Shown: positions 49,095 to 58,214 of the stretch, in pieces | How the letters are laid out: the number at the start of each line of letters is the position of its first letter | How positions within the stretch are numbered: position 1 is the stretch's first letter | Origin: Fen-1058 sp964398185 | Lineage (GTDB): Bacteria > Chloroflexota > Anaerolineae > Fen-1058 | Direction: 5' to 3' | Length of the DNA: 64,000 nt | NCBI GenBank assembly: GCA_964398185.1 | Contig: CAYNML010000028.1 | Location: forward strand, 1 to 64,000 | Position numbers and translations under genes: made by a program | The notes under the pieces: generated by a model | Databases searched by the model: none | The model's input: the letters and a program-made list of their open reading frames with translations, nothing else | What the model was told of the DNA's origin: nothing

Positions 49095-51791
49095 CTACGT
49101 AGTTCCCGGGGCGCGCAGGGTGTAGACCAGATTCTGGATGTAGAAGAGATCGCCGCGCGCAAAGGCGGGCACATCGAGAAAACGCGCCAGATCCTCGCGG
49201 GTTGCGCCCAGAATCAAAGCCTTGGCGGCAAACATGCCGGCGTAATCGTACAGGTGATGCATCACCTGCTCATTGTAGGTCGCTTCAAAGCGTGTGACAA
49301 ACCAGTACGACGCGACGTCTTCGTATTCGTTGAAGGCCGTGCTCACTTTATTCAAGGCGTTATCGCGCAGGTACTGTCCCAGCTCTGGCGTCATGTGTAC
49401 GAAATTGCGAGCCACACTGAAACTTTGTCCAGAGTTATGCGAGTCCGGTCCCCACGGATTGTCCTTGTTAAAGGCTGAGGCTCGCAGGCTGAGCAGCCGC
49501 GAATACGTGGAATATTTGGAGCTGCTGGTAATTGCGCTGATTTCGCCAGCCAACTTCTCCAATTCCATGTAACCTCGGTAACCGGCAATCCAGGCATTGT
49601 GCGCATGCGGCAGCCGCGCCAACGTCGCATCATCAGGCGGTTGCGTCAAGCGGCTGCGGCAAGTGATCGAGAACAATGTTTTGACCTCCGCTTGAGTCAA
49701 TTGTAGATTAGCCGCGTAGCGCCACAAAGCGTAGAAAGAATGCGGCTGCCACTTCCAGTCAGGCCCGGTCCAACCAGCAAAGCTCATCGAGGAATATGCC
49801 GTCGGACCATAGTTCGGCACGTCGGCCTGGACCTCCGGCGGCAAGTCAAATGCTTCGCGGCTCGCGCCATCACGCCAGCCGATGTGCGTGTAATTGCACG
49901 GGGAATAGGCGGCCATTTCCTGCTGGAGGTAAGCCCTGAGCTGCGGTTGCAACGATGTCGAGACATAGGGATAGGCGTTGCTCAAAACAAGGATCGTATC
50001 GGCCGGGCTGCTCCAGTAATCGGTCAGGTTGTCACCGACTTCCTTCTGAGCCGCGCGGCTAAACAAGCCTTCAGCGCCGAAGCCGGGGCGCAGATGGCCC
50101 GCGCTAATCATCGCTTGGATTTCCGTGTCCAAACGCTGCCGCAGCGCGGCAGTATCAACGGCCGGCAATGAAGTGGTCTGCTCAACACTCTGCGCCAGCG
50201 GCAAAGCCTGCGCGCTGCCGGTGGGCGACCACGCAATGATGGCGTTGCTGCGGTGCATGTAGACTTTGCCTTTATAGGGAATGGGGGGGTTCTGATCACC
50301 GTGTGCGCCATAGACTCCATTCCAGCCGCCATAAACAGCCACGGCATTCGCTTCGTCCGAGCCGGCATAGCGCACATCATAGCCCGGAATGAGTGAATCG
50401 AGGTTGCCGACAAAATACTTTGCCCCCATGCCAGATGTTGCATTAAAGTATCCACCGCTGCGATCGCAGCATTGGTTGTAGTAGATGTTGTTCCCGCCCA
50501 TGGCCAGAGCCAGAGGCTCATCAGGCGCGGTAATGCCCGATTGATTGACCGGTCGAATGAGCGCTGTGCCGGGAGTCCAACTGGATACGCCCTGCCCGTA
50601 CTTCACAGGGGCGAGATTATTCGCCGTATAGATGGTCCCATTTGCGCCGACCAGCGCCGGAAAACGGTTGCCGGAATGCGTGCCCAGGCTGCGCGCTGGC
50701 AGAATGGACGATTCCTGGCCCGTGGCGCGACTGAGCACAAAATACGACTTCATCGAAGGATTGGCCGTGAAGTAGGCGACCTCAGGTGAAGCATTAATCA
50801 CGCCGTTTACCGGCTGATTGATGTAGCCATACTCAGGTAGATCTGGCTCCCACAGGGTATACAACACTGTTCGATTGAGCTGCGGCGGAGTAAAACCACG
50901 ATAGGGTCGGCTGGCGCTGAAGATCACCTGGCTGCCGGCAACCACCGGCCACCACGAATGAAAACCGGCGCTGGGCAGTTTGGCTGACTTCCAGGCCAAT
51001 TGACCCGTGACCGCATTCAACGCATACGCATAGTTGTCATTAGACGCAAAGTAAACAACGCCATCGGCATAGGCGGCCGAAAAGTGAATCGGGCCGCCAG
51101 TCTTGTACTTCCACGCTAAGGTGCCGCGCTGGGCACTTTCATTTGAATGGATAGCGTAAAAATATCCATCGCGGTTACCCAGCAACACCAGATCGTTAAT
51201 GACGAGCGGATTCGTGTCAAAACCCGCCCCGGCTGTAAATGTCCACAGCTTCTGCCCGGTTGTGATGTCAATGGCATGCATCTGCTTGTCGAAGCCACCC
51301 ACGTAGGCGACACGCTTGTATATTGTCGGGGAATTACCCAACGGGAGTTGTGTCGGATAGATCCAGCGTACCGCGCCGGTGTCGGCTGCCAGCGCATACA
51401 GGCCCTTGGCCGTGGATACGAACAGCATGTCATAGGCCGCAATGATTTGCACTTTGGCGGGGATGTAAGGCTCGATCGGGCGGTACCAGGCTGGCTGCAG
51501 AGTACCGTTTACCTCTTCAGGCGTCCACGAAGTCCGTTGCGGGTTCGCCCCAGCCATCGGCCAGCTCGTGGTTTCTGGATCAGGCAGTGAGACTATCGGC
51601 AGAAATACGCGCTGCGTGGTGGTGGCGGTCTGAGTCGCGTTGAGTACAGTGGCAGGCTGGTTGCGAATCAGTGATGTTTCCGACAGCGCGGCGATTGGAC
51701 GAGGAGCGCCAGTAAATGGCAGCCAGACGGTTGCACTCAGCCCGATTACGATCAACGCTACCCAGAGACGACGAAAGGTTTGTGGTTTCAT
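49095..51791 (-). CDS. Exported PQQ-like beta-propeller protein with helical C-terminal domain
   Basis: An 898-residue protein with signal peptide WVALIVIGLSATVWLPF. Residues about 75-520 contain PQQ-type WD-like blades such as LYALAADTGAVRWIYPTQ, MHAIDITTGQKLWTFTAG and AYALNAVTGQLAWKS, which build an eight-bladed propeller. Enzymes with such blades bind PQQ, while BamB-like members only scaffold; catalytic residues cannot be judged here. Residues about 540-898 form a separate helical domain rich in aromatic residues, perhaps an alpha/alpha barrel, that I do not recognise. It shares a transcript with the DNRLRE protein downstream. Confidence 0.72.
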   Translation of the reverse strand: MKPQTFRRLWVALIVIGLSATVWLPFTGAPRPIAALSETSLIRNQPATVLNATQTATTTQRVFLPIVSLPDPETTSWPMAGANPQRTSWTPEEVNGTLQPAWYRPIEPYIPAKVQIIAAYDMLFVSTAKGLYALAADTGAVRWIYPTQLPLGNSPTIYKRVAYVGGFDKQMHAIDITTGQKLWTFTAGAGFDTNPLVINDLVLLGNRDGYFYAIHSNESAQRGTLAWKYKTGGPIHFSAAYADGVVYFASNDNYAYALNAVTGQLAWKSAKLPSAGFHSWWPVVAGSQVIFSASRPYRGFTPPQLNRTVLYTLWEPDLPEYGYINQPVNGVINASPEVAYFTANPSMKSYFVLSRATGQESSILPARSLGTHSGNRFPALVGANGTIYTANNLAPVKYGQGVSSWTPGTALIRPVNQSGITAPDEPLALAMGGNNIYYNQCCDRSGGYFNATSGMGAKYFVGNLDSLIPGYDVRYAGSDEANAVAVYGGWNGVYGAHGDQNPPIPYKGKVYMHRSNAIIAWSPTGSAQALPLAQSVEQTTSLPAVDTAALRQRLDTEIQAMISAGHLRPGFGAEGLFSRAAQKEVGDNLTDYWSSPADTILVLSNAYPYVSTSLQPQLRAYLQQEMAAYSPCNYTHIGWRDGASREAFDLPPEVQADVPNYGPTAYSSMSFAGWTGPDWKWQPHSFYALWRYAANLQLTQAEVKTLFSITCRSRLTQPPDDATLARLPHAHNAWIAGYRGYMELEKLAGEISAITSSSKYSTYSRLLSLRASAFNKDNPWGPDSHNSGQSFSVARNFVHMTPELGQYLRDNALNKVSTAFNEYEDVASYWFVTRFEATYNEQVMHHLYDYAGMFAAKALILGATREDLARFLDVPAFARGDLFYIQNLVYTLRAPGTT

Positions 51792-51815
51792 GCGGTTCTA
51801 TGCCCTCCCTAAATT

Positions 51816-51891
51816 AAACCTACCGCAAACCATCATACTTGCCTCTGCGAATTCTGTCAGTAGTACCGCACCCCCAAACCTGCTGCAAACC
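51816..51891 (-). promoter_or_regulatory. Direct repeats upstream of the PQQ-propeller gene
   Basis: AAACCTACCGCAAACC (51816-51831) and AAACCTGCTGCAAACC (51876-51891) differ at two positions and start exactly 60 bp apart in the same direction. They lie 25-100 bp upstream of the minus-strand start and could be operator sites. Confidence 0.35.
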
Positions 51892-51982
51892 GGCAGTACC
51901 TTTGTACCGATTTCGTGCCTGTTGTCACCGCCTTGTGGACGTTGGTCGCAGGGGGCGCGACAACAACCCTCTGCTTGCAGCC

Positions 51983-52019
51983 AAAAAAAGACCTCTCAAC
52001 AATCTTGCTGAGAGGTCTT
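51983..52019 (-). terminator. Rho-independent terminator after the first LamG gene
   Basis: On the minus strand AAGACCTCTCA pairs with TGAGAGGTCTT around a short loop and is followed by a T-run (the AAAAAAA at 51983-51989). It lies 17 bp after the stop of the gene at 52037-53410. Confidence 0.85.
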
Positions 52020-52036
52020 GCTAGTACGAGCCGCGC

Positions 52037-53410
52037 TTATTTGCGCCGCTTGCGCGCTTGTTGCAAGCCAAAGATCGTTAACCCCGCCGCGCCCACTACC
52101 AGTCCCGGTACAACAGTGGCCGAGGTCGCATGCGCTGCAATCTGCGTCAGATTCACGGCGGATGGTGAGGATGATGTGGCACCGACCGTGAACTCAGATC
52201 CCAGGGTAGTAACGCTGACCCGGAAAGTGATGCGATCGCCGGACACTATCGGCGCGCCGACGAGCGTCACTTCTTCGAAATCTGCGGCTGAGCCTGTCGG
52301 ACGTCGGAGCAGGTAGTAACTTCCGCCCGACGAGAACGTGTCTGCTCCTCCCGCGTCTGAAATATCAAACGTCAAATCGACATTGCCGCCGGTGGCGCCC
52401 GCATCATTCACATCCAACTCCCACAGCCGCGCCCAGCGCTTCTTCGCATGCAGCGTCGTGGTCAGGTTATCCGTCACCCCGCTATGAAAGGCTGCATTAT
52501 TGTGGCCAAAGATGATATCATCACCTTCAGCGTTCAGGAAAGTGACGTCGGCAATGTCCAGACCGGTGACCACCCCATCAGACGCCGTATTGGGGCGACC
52601 CGCCCACATACCGGCTACGCCATTTTGATAAGCCGAAGCGAGACTTGCCAGCGGCGCCGTTGACGCGCCAAGCCAAGTTGGATCGCTGATGGTGTCAGTG
52701 GCATTCAGACCCAGTACACCGTAATTACCATGCCCGCTCGCGTCAACTGTAGTTTGGCCTGCGCCTTCATTAAACGGCCAGTAACCGACCAGATTGGCTT
52801 CACTGCCTGAGAGCGGTTGAAACATCGTGGCGCGAATTTGTTCAGCCGAGCGCGGCGTGTTCCATATGCGCACCTCATCAATCTCGCCGGTAAACGGGAA
52901 GGTGCCGCCCTGACCAGCGCCGATAGACAAGTTTGCCGACCCAAACGTCCAGGTGATGGAGTTTGTTTGCGATGCAACCGGCAGTCCGTTCACGTAGAGC
53001 TGCACGGTTGGCGTCAGCCAGGTAGCCGCCACGTGCGTCCACTGAGTGGCACTGATACCAGACGTCGCAATCGTATTGGTGACATGCTGGGTACCATCAC
53101 CACCTGGCGCCACGTTAGCCCGCAAATCCCCACCGTCAATGAACATGTTGTAGTCGTTGTTGTTACGAATGATCGATTGAATATTAAAAATATTCGAGGG
53201 CCGCACCCAGGCCTCCAGAGTGTAGCCCGTCCAACCCAGATGCTGCACACTGGTTGTTTCATTGATCAACACATGCTGTTTCAAGGTCGGGGCAAAAGAT
53301 AGCCCACTACCGCCATTGTCCCCGGCGATGGCCACGCCGGCCAGCGTAATTAGCAGCAAGGCTGCGCCTGCCAGTGCGAGCAACTTCCGTCCATGTCTTC
53401 GCCGCTGCAT
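52037..53410 (-). CDS. LamG-domain surface protein, copy 1
   Basis: A 457-residue exported protein. The signal peptide has KLLALAGAALLLITLAGVAIA. A concanavalin/LamG-like domain covers residues about 40-210 (LEAWVRPSNIFN, WTHVAATWLTPTVQLYVNG, GEIDEVRIWNTPRSAEQIRA). A beta domain follows with GDDIIFGHNNAAFHSG and WARLWELDVNDAG, as seen in other LamG surface proteins. The end is a hydrophobic segment (PGLVVGAAGLTIFGLQQ) plus ARKRRK, a membrane or sorting anchor. It is a tandem paralogue of the protein at 53605-54993 and probably binds extracellular glycan. Confidence 0.85.
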   Translation of the reverse strand: MQRRRHGRKLLALAGAALLLITLAGVAIAGDNGGSGLSFAPTLKQHVLINETTSVQHLGWTGYTLEAWVRPSNIFNIQSIIRNNNDYNMFIDGGDLRANVAPGGDGTQHVTNTIATSGISATQWTHVAATWLTPTVQLYVNGLPVASQTNSITWTFGSANLSIGAGQGGTFPFTGEIDEVRIWNTPRSAEQIRATMFQPLSGSEANLVGYWPFNEGAGQTTVDASGHGNYGVLGLNATDTISDPTWLGASTAPLASLASAYQNGVAGMWAGRPNTASDGVVTGLDIADVTFLNAEGDDIIFGHNNAAFHSGVTDNLTTTLHAKKRWARLWELDVNDAGATGGNVDLTFDISDAGGADTFSSGGSYYLLRRPTGSAADFEEVTLVGAPIVSGDRITFRVSVTTLGSEFTVGATSSSPSAVNLTQIAAHATSATVVPGLVVGAAGLTIFGLQQARKRRK

Positions 53411-53515
53411 ATTGCTTCTCCTTGTCTAATGAAATCATCTGCGACACTCAAGCCGCACGACTCCATGGGAGACCGGCCCAATGGTTGTCAGCCCGCCCCC
53501 CAATGATGCCACAGT

Positions 53516-53550
53516 GAAAGACGGCTACCATACTGAGCAAGCCGTCTTTC
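53516..53550 (-). terminator. Hairpin terminator after the second LamG gene
   Basis: GAAAGACGGCT (53516-53526) pairs perfectly with AGCCGTCTTTC (53540-53550), an 11-bp stem 55 bp past the stop of the gene at 53605-54993. Only the end of the stem is T-rich, so termination efficiency is uncertain. Confidence 0.55.
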
Positions 53551-53604
53551 ATTCCCTAGCGCGTGAAGCCGCGCCCTGCTGTTTTGTCAGCCGTGAAGCC
53601 GGGT

Positions 53605-54993
53605 CTACTTGTGCAAAACAGGCACCCGGCGCCGGCGTATGTGCCGCCACCCGATGAGGGCCGCCAGCCCCAGCGCACTGCCGAGCAGCCACGGCACAAC
53701 ACTCGTCGTCGTTGACGCTGCCACCAACTCCGTCAACGCTACCGCCGAAGGCGAAGACGACGTAGCGCCAAGCGTGAACTCAGACCCCAACTCAGTCACG
53801 CTGACCCGGAAGGTGACTTGATCACCCGCGACGGATGTCGACACCACCGAAACCTCAGAGAAATCCACCGTGGAGCCGGTCGGTCGCTTGAGTAGGTAAT
53901 AACTGCCGCCTGATGAGAACGAGCCAGATCCGCCTGCGTCGGAAATGTCAAACGTCAAATCGACATTGCCACCGGTAGTGCCGGCATCATTCACATCCAA
54001 TTCCCACAAGCGCGCCCAGCGCTTCTTCGCATGCGGCGTCGTAGCCAGGTTGTCGGTCACTCCGCCATGAAAGGCCGCATTGTTGTGTCCGAAGATGATG
54101 TCGTCGCCCACGGCATTGAGGAAGGTAACATCGGCAATGTCCAGCCCGGTCACCACGCCGTCCGATGCCGTATTGGGGCGACCCGCCCACATGCCAGCCA
54201 CGCCGTTTTGGTAGGTGGCGTTCAAACTTCCCAATGGAACAAGCGATGCCGCAATCCATGCGGGATCGTTAACGTCGGCACCAGCAGTCGATCCGAGGGT
54301 GCCAGTATTGCCGTTCCCACTCACGTCCGCCGTCGTCTGCCCGCTGCCTTCATTAAATTGCCAGTACCCGACTAAGTTTGATTCACTTCCCGTAAGTGCC
54401 AGGAACATCGTGGAACGAATCTGATCAGCCGTACGGGCTGTATTCCAGATGCGGACCTCATCAATGTAACCGTAAATACCCTGGCCAAGGGTTTGGTCGC
54501 GACCAAGCCAAAGAGTTTCTGGAGTACCGCCTAACTGGCTAGTAGGCGTTGAACCAACTGGACTGCCATTCACGTAAATCTGAACACTCGGCGTGATCCA
54601 GGTTGCGGCGACATGAACCCACTGGTCAGTTACCGTGATTACTGACGTGGAAACGGCGCGATTATAACTAGACGTTCCATCACCGCCAGGCCATGCCTCA
54701 ACTCTGACGGCCCCGCCATCAAAAAACAGACTGTAGTCATTATTGTTACGGATCACTGACCGTTGCCCGTTAAAGGGAGCCAGTGGCCGAACCCAAGCTT
54801 CTATTGTAAATCCCGTATATCCCAAATGCTGCAGACCGGCCGTCTCATTAATAACAACCTGCTGCGTACTCCCAAAACCTAACCCACTCCCCCCATTATT
54901 CCCGGCCACGGCGACACCCGCCAACGCGATCAGCAACACGCCGGCCCCAATCAGCGAAAGCAACTTCAATCGACGAAATGATGCATGTGTCAT
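53605..54993 (-). CDS. LamG-domain surface protein, copy 2
   Basis: A 462-residue paralogue of the LamG protein encoded downstream, with the same plan: signal peptide (LLSLIGAGVLLIALAGVAVA), LamG domain, a beta domain with GDDIIFGHNNAAFHGG and WARLWELDVNDAGTTGGN, and a C-terminal hydrophobic anchor (VVPWLLGSALGLAALIGW) ending HIRRRR plus a few residues. Similarity is strongest over the C-terminal half, where even nucleotide sequence is largely conserved. The LamG part is more divergent. This suggests a tandem duplication followed by change in binding specificity. The start follows an AAGGAG-like site. Confidence 0.85.
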   Translation of the reverse strand: MTHASFRRLKLLSLIGAGVLLIALAGVAVAGNNGGSGLGFGSTQQVVINETAGLQHLGYTGFTIEAWVRPLAPFNGQRSVIRNNNDYSLFFDGGAVRVEAWPGGDGTSSYNRAVSTSVITVTDQWVHVAATWITPSVQIYVNGSPVGSTPTSQLGGTPETLWLGRDQTLGQGIYGYIDEVRIWNTARTADQIRSTMFLALTGSESNLVGYWQFNEGSGQTTADVSGNGNTGTLGSTAGADVNDPAWIAASLVPLGSLNATYQNGVAGMWAGRPNTASDGVVTGLDIADVTFLNAVGDDIIFGHNNAAFHGGVTDNLATTPHAKKRWARLWELDVNDAGTTGGNVDLTFDISDAGGSGSFSSGGSYYLLKRPTGSTVDFSEVSVVSTSVAGDQVTFRVSVTELGSEFTLGATSSSPSAVALTELVAASTTTSVVPWLLGSALGLAALIGWRHIRRRRVPVLHK

Positions 54994-55051
54994 GGTGCTC
55001 CTTAGGGTGTGCGGCTGGCTTGCGTCAGCCGTATGCCAAACACGGTTCGAG

Positions 55052-56449
55052 TCAGTCCTTGATAATGGTCGGCAGGTAGATCCGCTTGTCGAAACTGGCC
55101 GGCAGCGGCGTCGGTGTCGCTGTCGCCGTCGGCGTCCGGGTCGGTGTCGACGTCGCCGTCCGCGTTGCTGTGCGGGTCGGCGTGCGCGTCGGCGTTCGAG
55201 TCGGCGTCCGGGTTGGTGTGCGGGTTGGCGTGTTGGTGCCCGCCGGAGTCGAGGTGTGCGTCGGCGTGTTCACCGGCGCGCCGACTTCGTAAGTCAGGTA
55301 GTCGATCAACTGATACTGATACGCCGCGCTCCGCTCAAAAGTCCCCAACCCAGCAGCCGCCGCAAGTTTCAAATAGTCATCCGACTTGGCTGGCGGCGGA
55401 TTCTCCGCTACTAAATGGTCATACATCACACAGTCGATAGCCACTGGATCGATCGAGAAAAACAGGCAGTTTGGCGCCTGATTGCCGAATGATGTCCAAC
55501 GGCTGGGTATTTCGCTGTTGCCCGTGCGCGCGCCAAACAAGCCATCCGCCAGCGTCAATACCGTCTTATTCTTGATGTGCGAATTGTTATAGAGATCAAC
55601 CAGCGAACTATAAGTCGATGTGTAGTTGGCATCGTCCAGCGTCAGCGGCCAATGAACTTCATTCGGCAAATCGAATGATCCGTAATGGTTCTTGAAGCTC
55701 AGGGTCACGCCCGAAAAAACATGTCGCTTCATGATGGGCATGTTAATCAAGTATGTGGCATTGACCAGCGCGTTGCACAACGGGCGATCACTAATGGGCG
55801 GCTTGCCGGCCGGCACATTGAAGTGCACCAACTGCGTCGTGCTGTAACCGGCCGTCGTCACATACGGCGAATTACAATCATTGGAGTAACTGTGAAACAC
55901 CACCCCCGGATACAGCGCCCGCACCTTATTGATCAGCCGATTGGGCATCGCACCGCGCTTATTAAACGGCGCCGTACTGTGCGACACGTCATACACCCAG
56001 ATGTCGCTCTCGGCCACCCCGATTGACTTCAAGCCGCGAATCACCGAGTTGATGGGCTGCGGCACAGCATCGATCTTGTTGTCGGTATCATTGCAGCTGG
56101 CACTGTTGAGACTGATCTTGATCGCAATTTTCTGCCCGGCGGAGTACGCGGGCAGAATGGCCTGCCACGCCGCGGCCAGCGTGGCCGCGCCCGTCAACAA
56201 CAGCATACCCTGATCCGTCATCGTGTCGACCACTGCCTGATCGACGTAATCTCCATACCACCCGGTGGCGTAATCCCAATACGTGGCCCCGGAGCCATGC
56301 GCGCGGACCACGCGGTGGGCGGGTACGGCAGCATGGCTGCTAGCGAGTACCTTGTTCTGCCCGGACAAAGCGCGCGCGCGCCCCAGCGTTAACGCAGCGC
56401 CCGCAGCCGCTGCGCCCAACAAGAATTCACGGCGTGTAATGGATGACAT
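55052..56449 (-). CDS. Tat-exported DUF362 protein with Thr/Pro/Arg tail
   Basis: A 465-residue protein from ATG 56449, which has GGGAGG 10 bp upstream. The N-terminus SSITRREFLLGAAAAGAALT is a clear twin-arginine signal. Residues about 80-385 match DUF362, a family often found in ferredoxin-like or exported redox proteins (IAIKISLNSASCNDTDNKID, INMPIMKRHVFSGVTLSFKN, DPVAIDCVMYDHL). No 4Fe-4S CxxCxxC motif was seen. The C-terminal tail contains perhaps ten TPTR units and ends PLPASFDKRIYLPTIIKD, a known-looking 'YLPxIxK' surface terminus. A predicted multi-box promoter lies at 56558-56694. Confidence 0.8.
   Translation of the reverse strand: MSSITRREFLLGAAAAGAALTLGRARALSGQNKVLASSHAAVPAHRVVRAHGSGATYWDYATGWYGDYVDQAVVDTMTDQGMLLLTGAATLAAAWQAILPAYSAGQKIAIKISLNSASCNDTDNKIDAVPQPINSVIRGLKSIGVAESDIWVYDVSHSTAPFNKRGAMPNRLINKVRALYPGVVFHSYSNDCNSPYVTTAGYSTTQLVHFNVPAGKPPISDRPLCNALVNATYLINMPIMKRHVFSGVTLSFKNHYGSFDLPNEVHWPLTLDDANYTSTYSSLVDLYNNSHIKNKTVLTLADGLFGARTGNSEIPSRWTSFGNQAPNCLFFSIDPVAIDCVMYDHLVAENPPPAKSDDYLKLAAAAGLGTFERSAAYQYQLIDYLTYEVGAPVNTPTHTSTPAGTNTPTRTPTRTPTRTPTRTPTRTATRTATSTPTRTPTATATPTPLPASFDKRIYLPTIIKD
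55100..55262. repeat. Low-complexity tandem repeat encoding TPTR units
   Basis: Repeats of about 12 bp with GTCGGCGT/GTCGGTGT units encode the Thr-Pro-Thr-Arg tail of the DUF362 protein. The length is likely to vary between strains by slippage. A similar TPT/TAT stretch lies in the kinase gene (10765-10945). Confidence 0.75.
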
Positions 56450-56557
56450 CTTCAAATCCTCCCTTATTGACACCTTGGCTTGCTGCTGTTTTCATTATGC
56501 CAGCCTTCCGAATGAGCGTCAATGGGAGCAGGGTAGATTCAGCGCCTTGTTGAGTGT

Positions 56558-56694
56558 ATGATACCTAGCGGCAGTTTGCCCGATGTTTAAACAAGTTGGC
56601 AGAGAGAAAACACTTCGCAGCGGTTCGGTTAGAAATCATGACCAAACAGGGGGTCTTTCGCGGGGTATTGTTGCAACGGCGTTAGACGGGTGAG
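56558..56694 (-). promoter_or_regulatory. Multi-box promoter for the DUF362 gene
   Basis: Read on the minus strand: CTCACCCGTCTAACG (56680-56694), then CTAACCGAACC (56622-56632), GCAAACT (56573-56579), 9 bp and TATCAT (56558-56563). The second CTAAC to GCAAACT is 106 bp, as in the other copies. The middle box here is a CTAACC-type sequence in place of TGAC...CATAC, at 53 bp. The rest of the 269-bp gap 56450-56718 shows nothing else. Confidence 0.45.
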
Positions 56695-56718
56695 GATCTT
56701 TGACAAAGCAAGCGCTGG

Positions 56719-57450
56719 CTAGCATCGCCAGCAATCTAATCGTTGGACGATCATCTTGATCGCGACAGCCCCGACGTATTCGTCGGCCGGATCAAGATGA
56801 AGGAGCGTCCATGCTGCAGCGGCCACAGCATCACCGTCAATCTGTAACACCGCTGCCGATTGATCGTCCGTCAGGGTCACATCAAACCGATCGAGTGGGT
56901 GCGACAACCCTTCGCCCAGCGCTTTAATGAAGGCTTCCTTGCGTGTCCAGCAGCGAAAAAACGCTGCGCGGCGTTCGGCCGGTGGCAGGGTCCGATAGAT
57001 CGCATTCTCATTCGCAGAGAAGAAACGCGCCGCAATGTGATCGATATCGCTGACCGGCCGTGGCGTGTATTCAACATCCACGCCTACTTCGTCAGCCAGG
57101 GCGATCGCGCACAGCGCCAGATCGTGCGAATGCGCCACATTGAAATAGAGGGGGACATCAGGCAGATACGGCTTGCCCTTGGCAGCGTATGCGAAGTGCA
57201 GGCTCTCCGGCCCGCGATCGAGGTAGCGTCCGAGGATTGTGCGCAGCGCACCCCGTGTCACGATATAACGGCGGCGATCGCGCTCAAAGTAAAACCGATC
57301 GGCTCGCGCCAGTTCATCGGCCGCCAGGCGTGCCTGAAACCGTGTGACCTCTTCGGCAGATCGATCGAGCGGAACCTGCCATACGTGCAGGTCAGTTGTC
57401 GCCAATGTCAGGTGCGCTGGAGGTTCACGCCACATCAGCGGTGACGCCAT
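56719..57450 (-). CDS. Sfp-type 4'-phosphopantetheinyl transferase
   Basis: A 243-residue enzyme that moves phosphopantetheine from CoA to the serine of carrier proteins. FNVAHSHDLALCAIA, VGVDVEYTPRP (Mg-binding Asp and Glu) and FFRCWTRKEAFIKALGEGL (the W-x-x-KE-A-x-x-K motif) are the family signatures, and the length is standard. The ATG overlaps the stop of the type II thioesterase gene by one base. It should activate the PCP domains of the adjacent NRPS and could also modify the ACP at 13763-14008. Confidence 0.95.
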   Translation of the reverse strand: MASPLMWREPPAHLTLATTDLHVWQVPLDRSAEEVTRFQARLAADELARADRFYFERDRRRYIVTRGALRTILGRYLDRGPESLHFAYAAKGKPYLPDVPLYFNVAHSHDLALCAIALADEVGVDVEYTPRPVSDIDHIAARFFSANENAIYRTLPPAERRAAFFRCWTRKEAFIKALGEGLSHPLDRFDVTLTDDQSAAVLQIDGDAVAAAAWTLLHLDPADEYVGAVAIKMIVQRLDCWRC

Positions 57451-58214
57451 CAGCTGTGATCCAGGACCGCCGCCAACGCGCGTGACACGGAACGCAACAG
57501 GGGCACGCGCTCGGCTTGCAGGTAGAAGTGACCGCCGGGAAACGTCTGCACAGCAAAGGACTGCGTCGTATGCGTGCGCCAGGCCTCCAACGCAGCCGGC
57601 GCCACGCGCAGATCGCTGTCACCGCCATACGCCGTGATAGGACATGCCAACGGCGGCTCAGGCACATAGCGGTACGTATCGAGCAGGGTAATATCCGCGC
57701 GCAGTAGGGGGAGAAAAATCCCCATGAGTTCGGGATCGTTTGCAATAGCGTCGGGAATGTTGTTATAGCGGCGGCGCAGTGTTTCCACAAACTCCGCATC
57801 GGGCAGCACATGCAGCGCGGAATCGGGACTGGGCAGGTGCGGCGCCCAGCGGCCCGAGACCAACAGCTGCACCGGCAGCAATCCAAACTGACGGCGCACC
57901 TGACGCGCCAGTTCAAAGCTGGTCAAGGCGCCCAGGCTATGGCCAAAGAACGCAAACGGCACATCCAACAAAGGTCGCATCGCGGTGGCTAGAGCGTCGA
58001 CCAGTAGCGCCAGATCAGTGAACGGCTTCTCGCGCCAGCGATTTTCGCGCCCCGGCAGCTGCACGCGCCACACCTCAACCGCCGGTGGCAGCAGATCATT
58101 CCAGCGCGCATAAGCGGCCGCGCCGCCGCCGGCATAGGGCAGACAGAACAAGCGCAGCCGCGGCTGCATGCTTGACGCAGGTCCAATAAACCAGTTACTA
58201 TCGGGCATCTTCAT
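57450..58214 (-). CDS. Type II thioesterase
   Basis: A 254-residue alpha/beta hydrolase of the GrsT/RifR type. RLRLFCLPYAGGGAAAYARW is the typical N-terminus, FAFFGHSLGALTSFELAR contains the nucleophile Ser in GHSLGA, and TFPGGHFYLQ has the catalytic His. These proteins remove wrong or blocked acyl groups from NRPS/PKS carrier domains. The gene overlaps the NRPS gene by 4 bp (ATGA) and the phosphopantetheinyl transferase gene by one base, so all three form one operon. Confidence 0.95.
   Translation of the reverse strand: MKMPDSNWFIGPASSMQPRLRLFCLPYAGGGAAAYARWNDLLPPAVEVWRVQLPGRENRWREKPFTDLALLVDALATAMRPLLDVPFAFFGHSLGALTSFELARQVRRQFGLLPVQLLVSGRWAPHLPSPDSALHVLPDAEFVETLRRRYNNIPDAIANDPELMGIFLPLLRADITLLDTYRYVPEPPLACPITAYGGDSDLRVAPAALEAWRTHTTQSFAVQTFPGGHFYLQAERVPLLRSVSRALAAVLDHS

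Noticed and set aside
55100..55262. Regular short repeats resembling a CRISPR array
   Set aside because: They are in-frame codon repeats for TPTR with no unique spacers and no cas genes.
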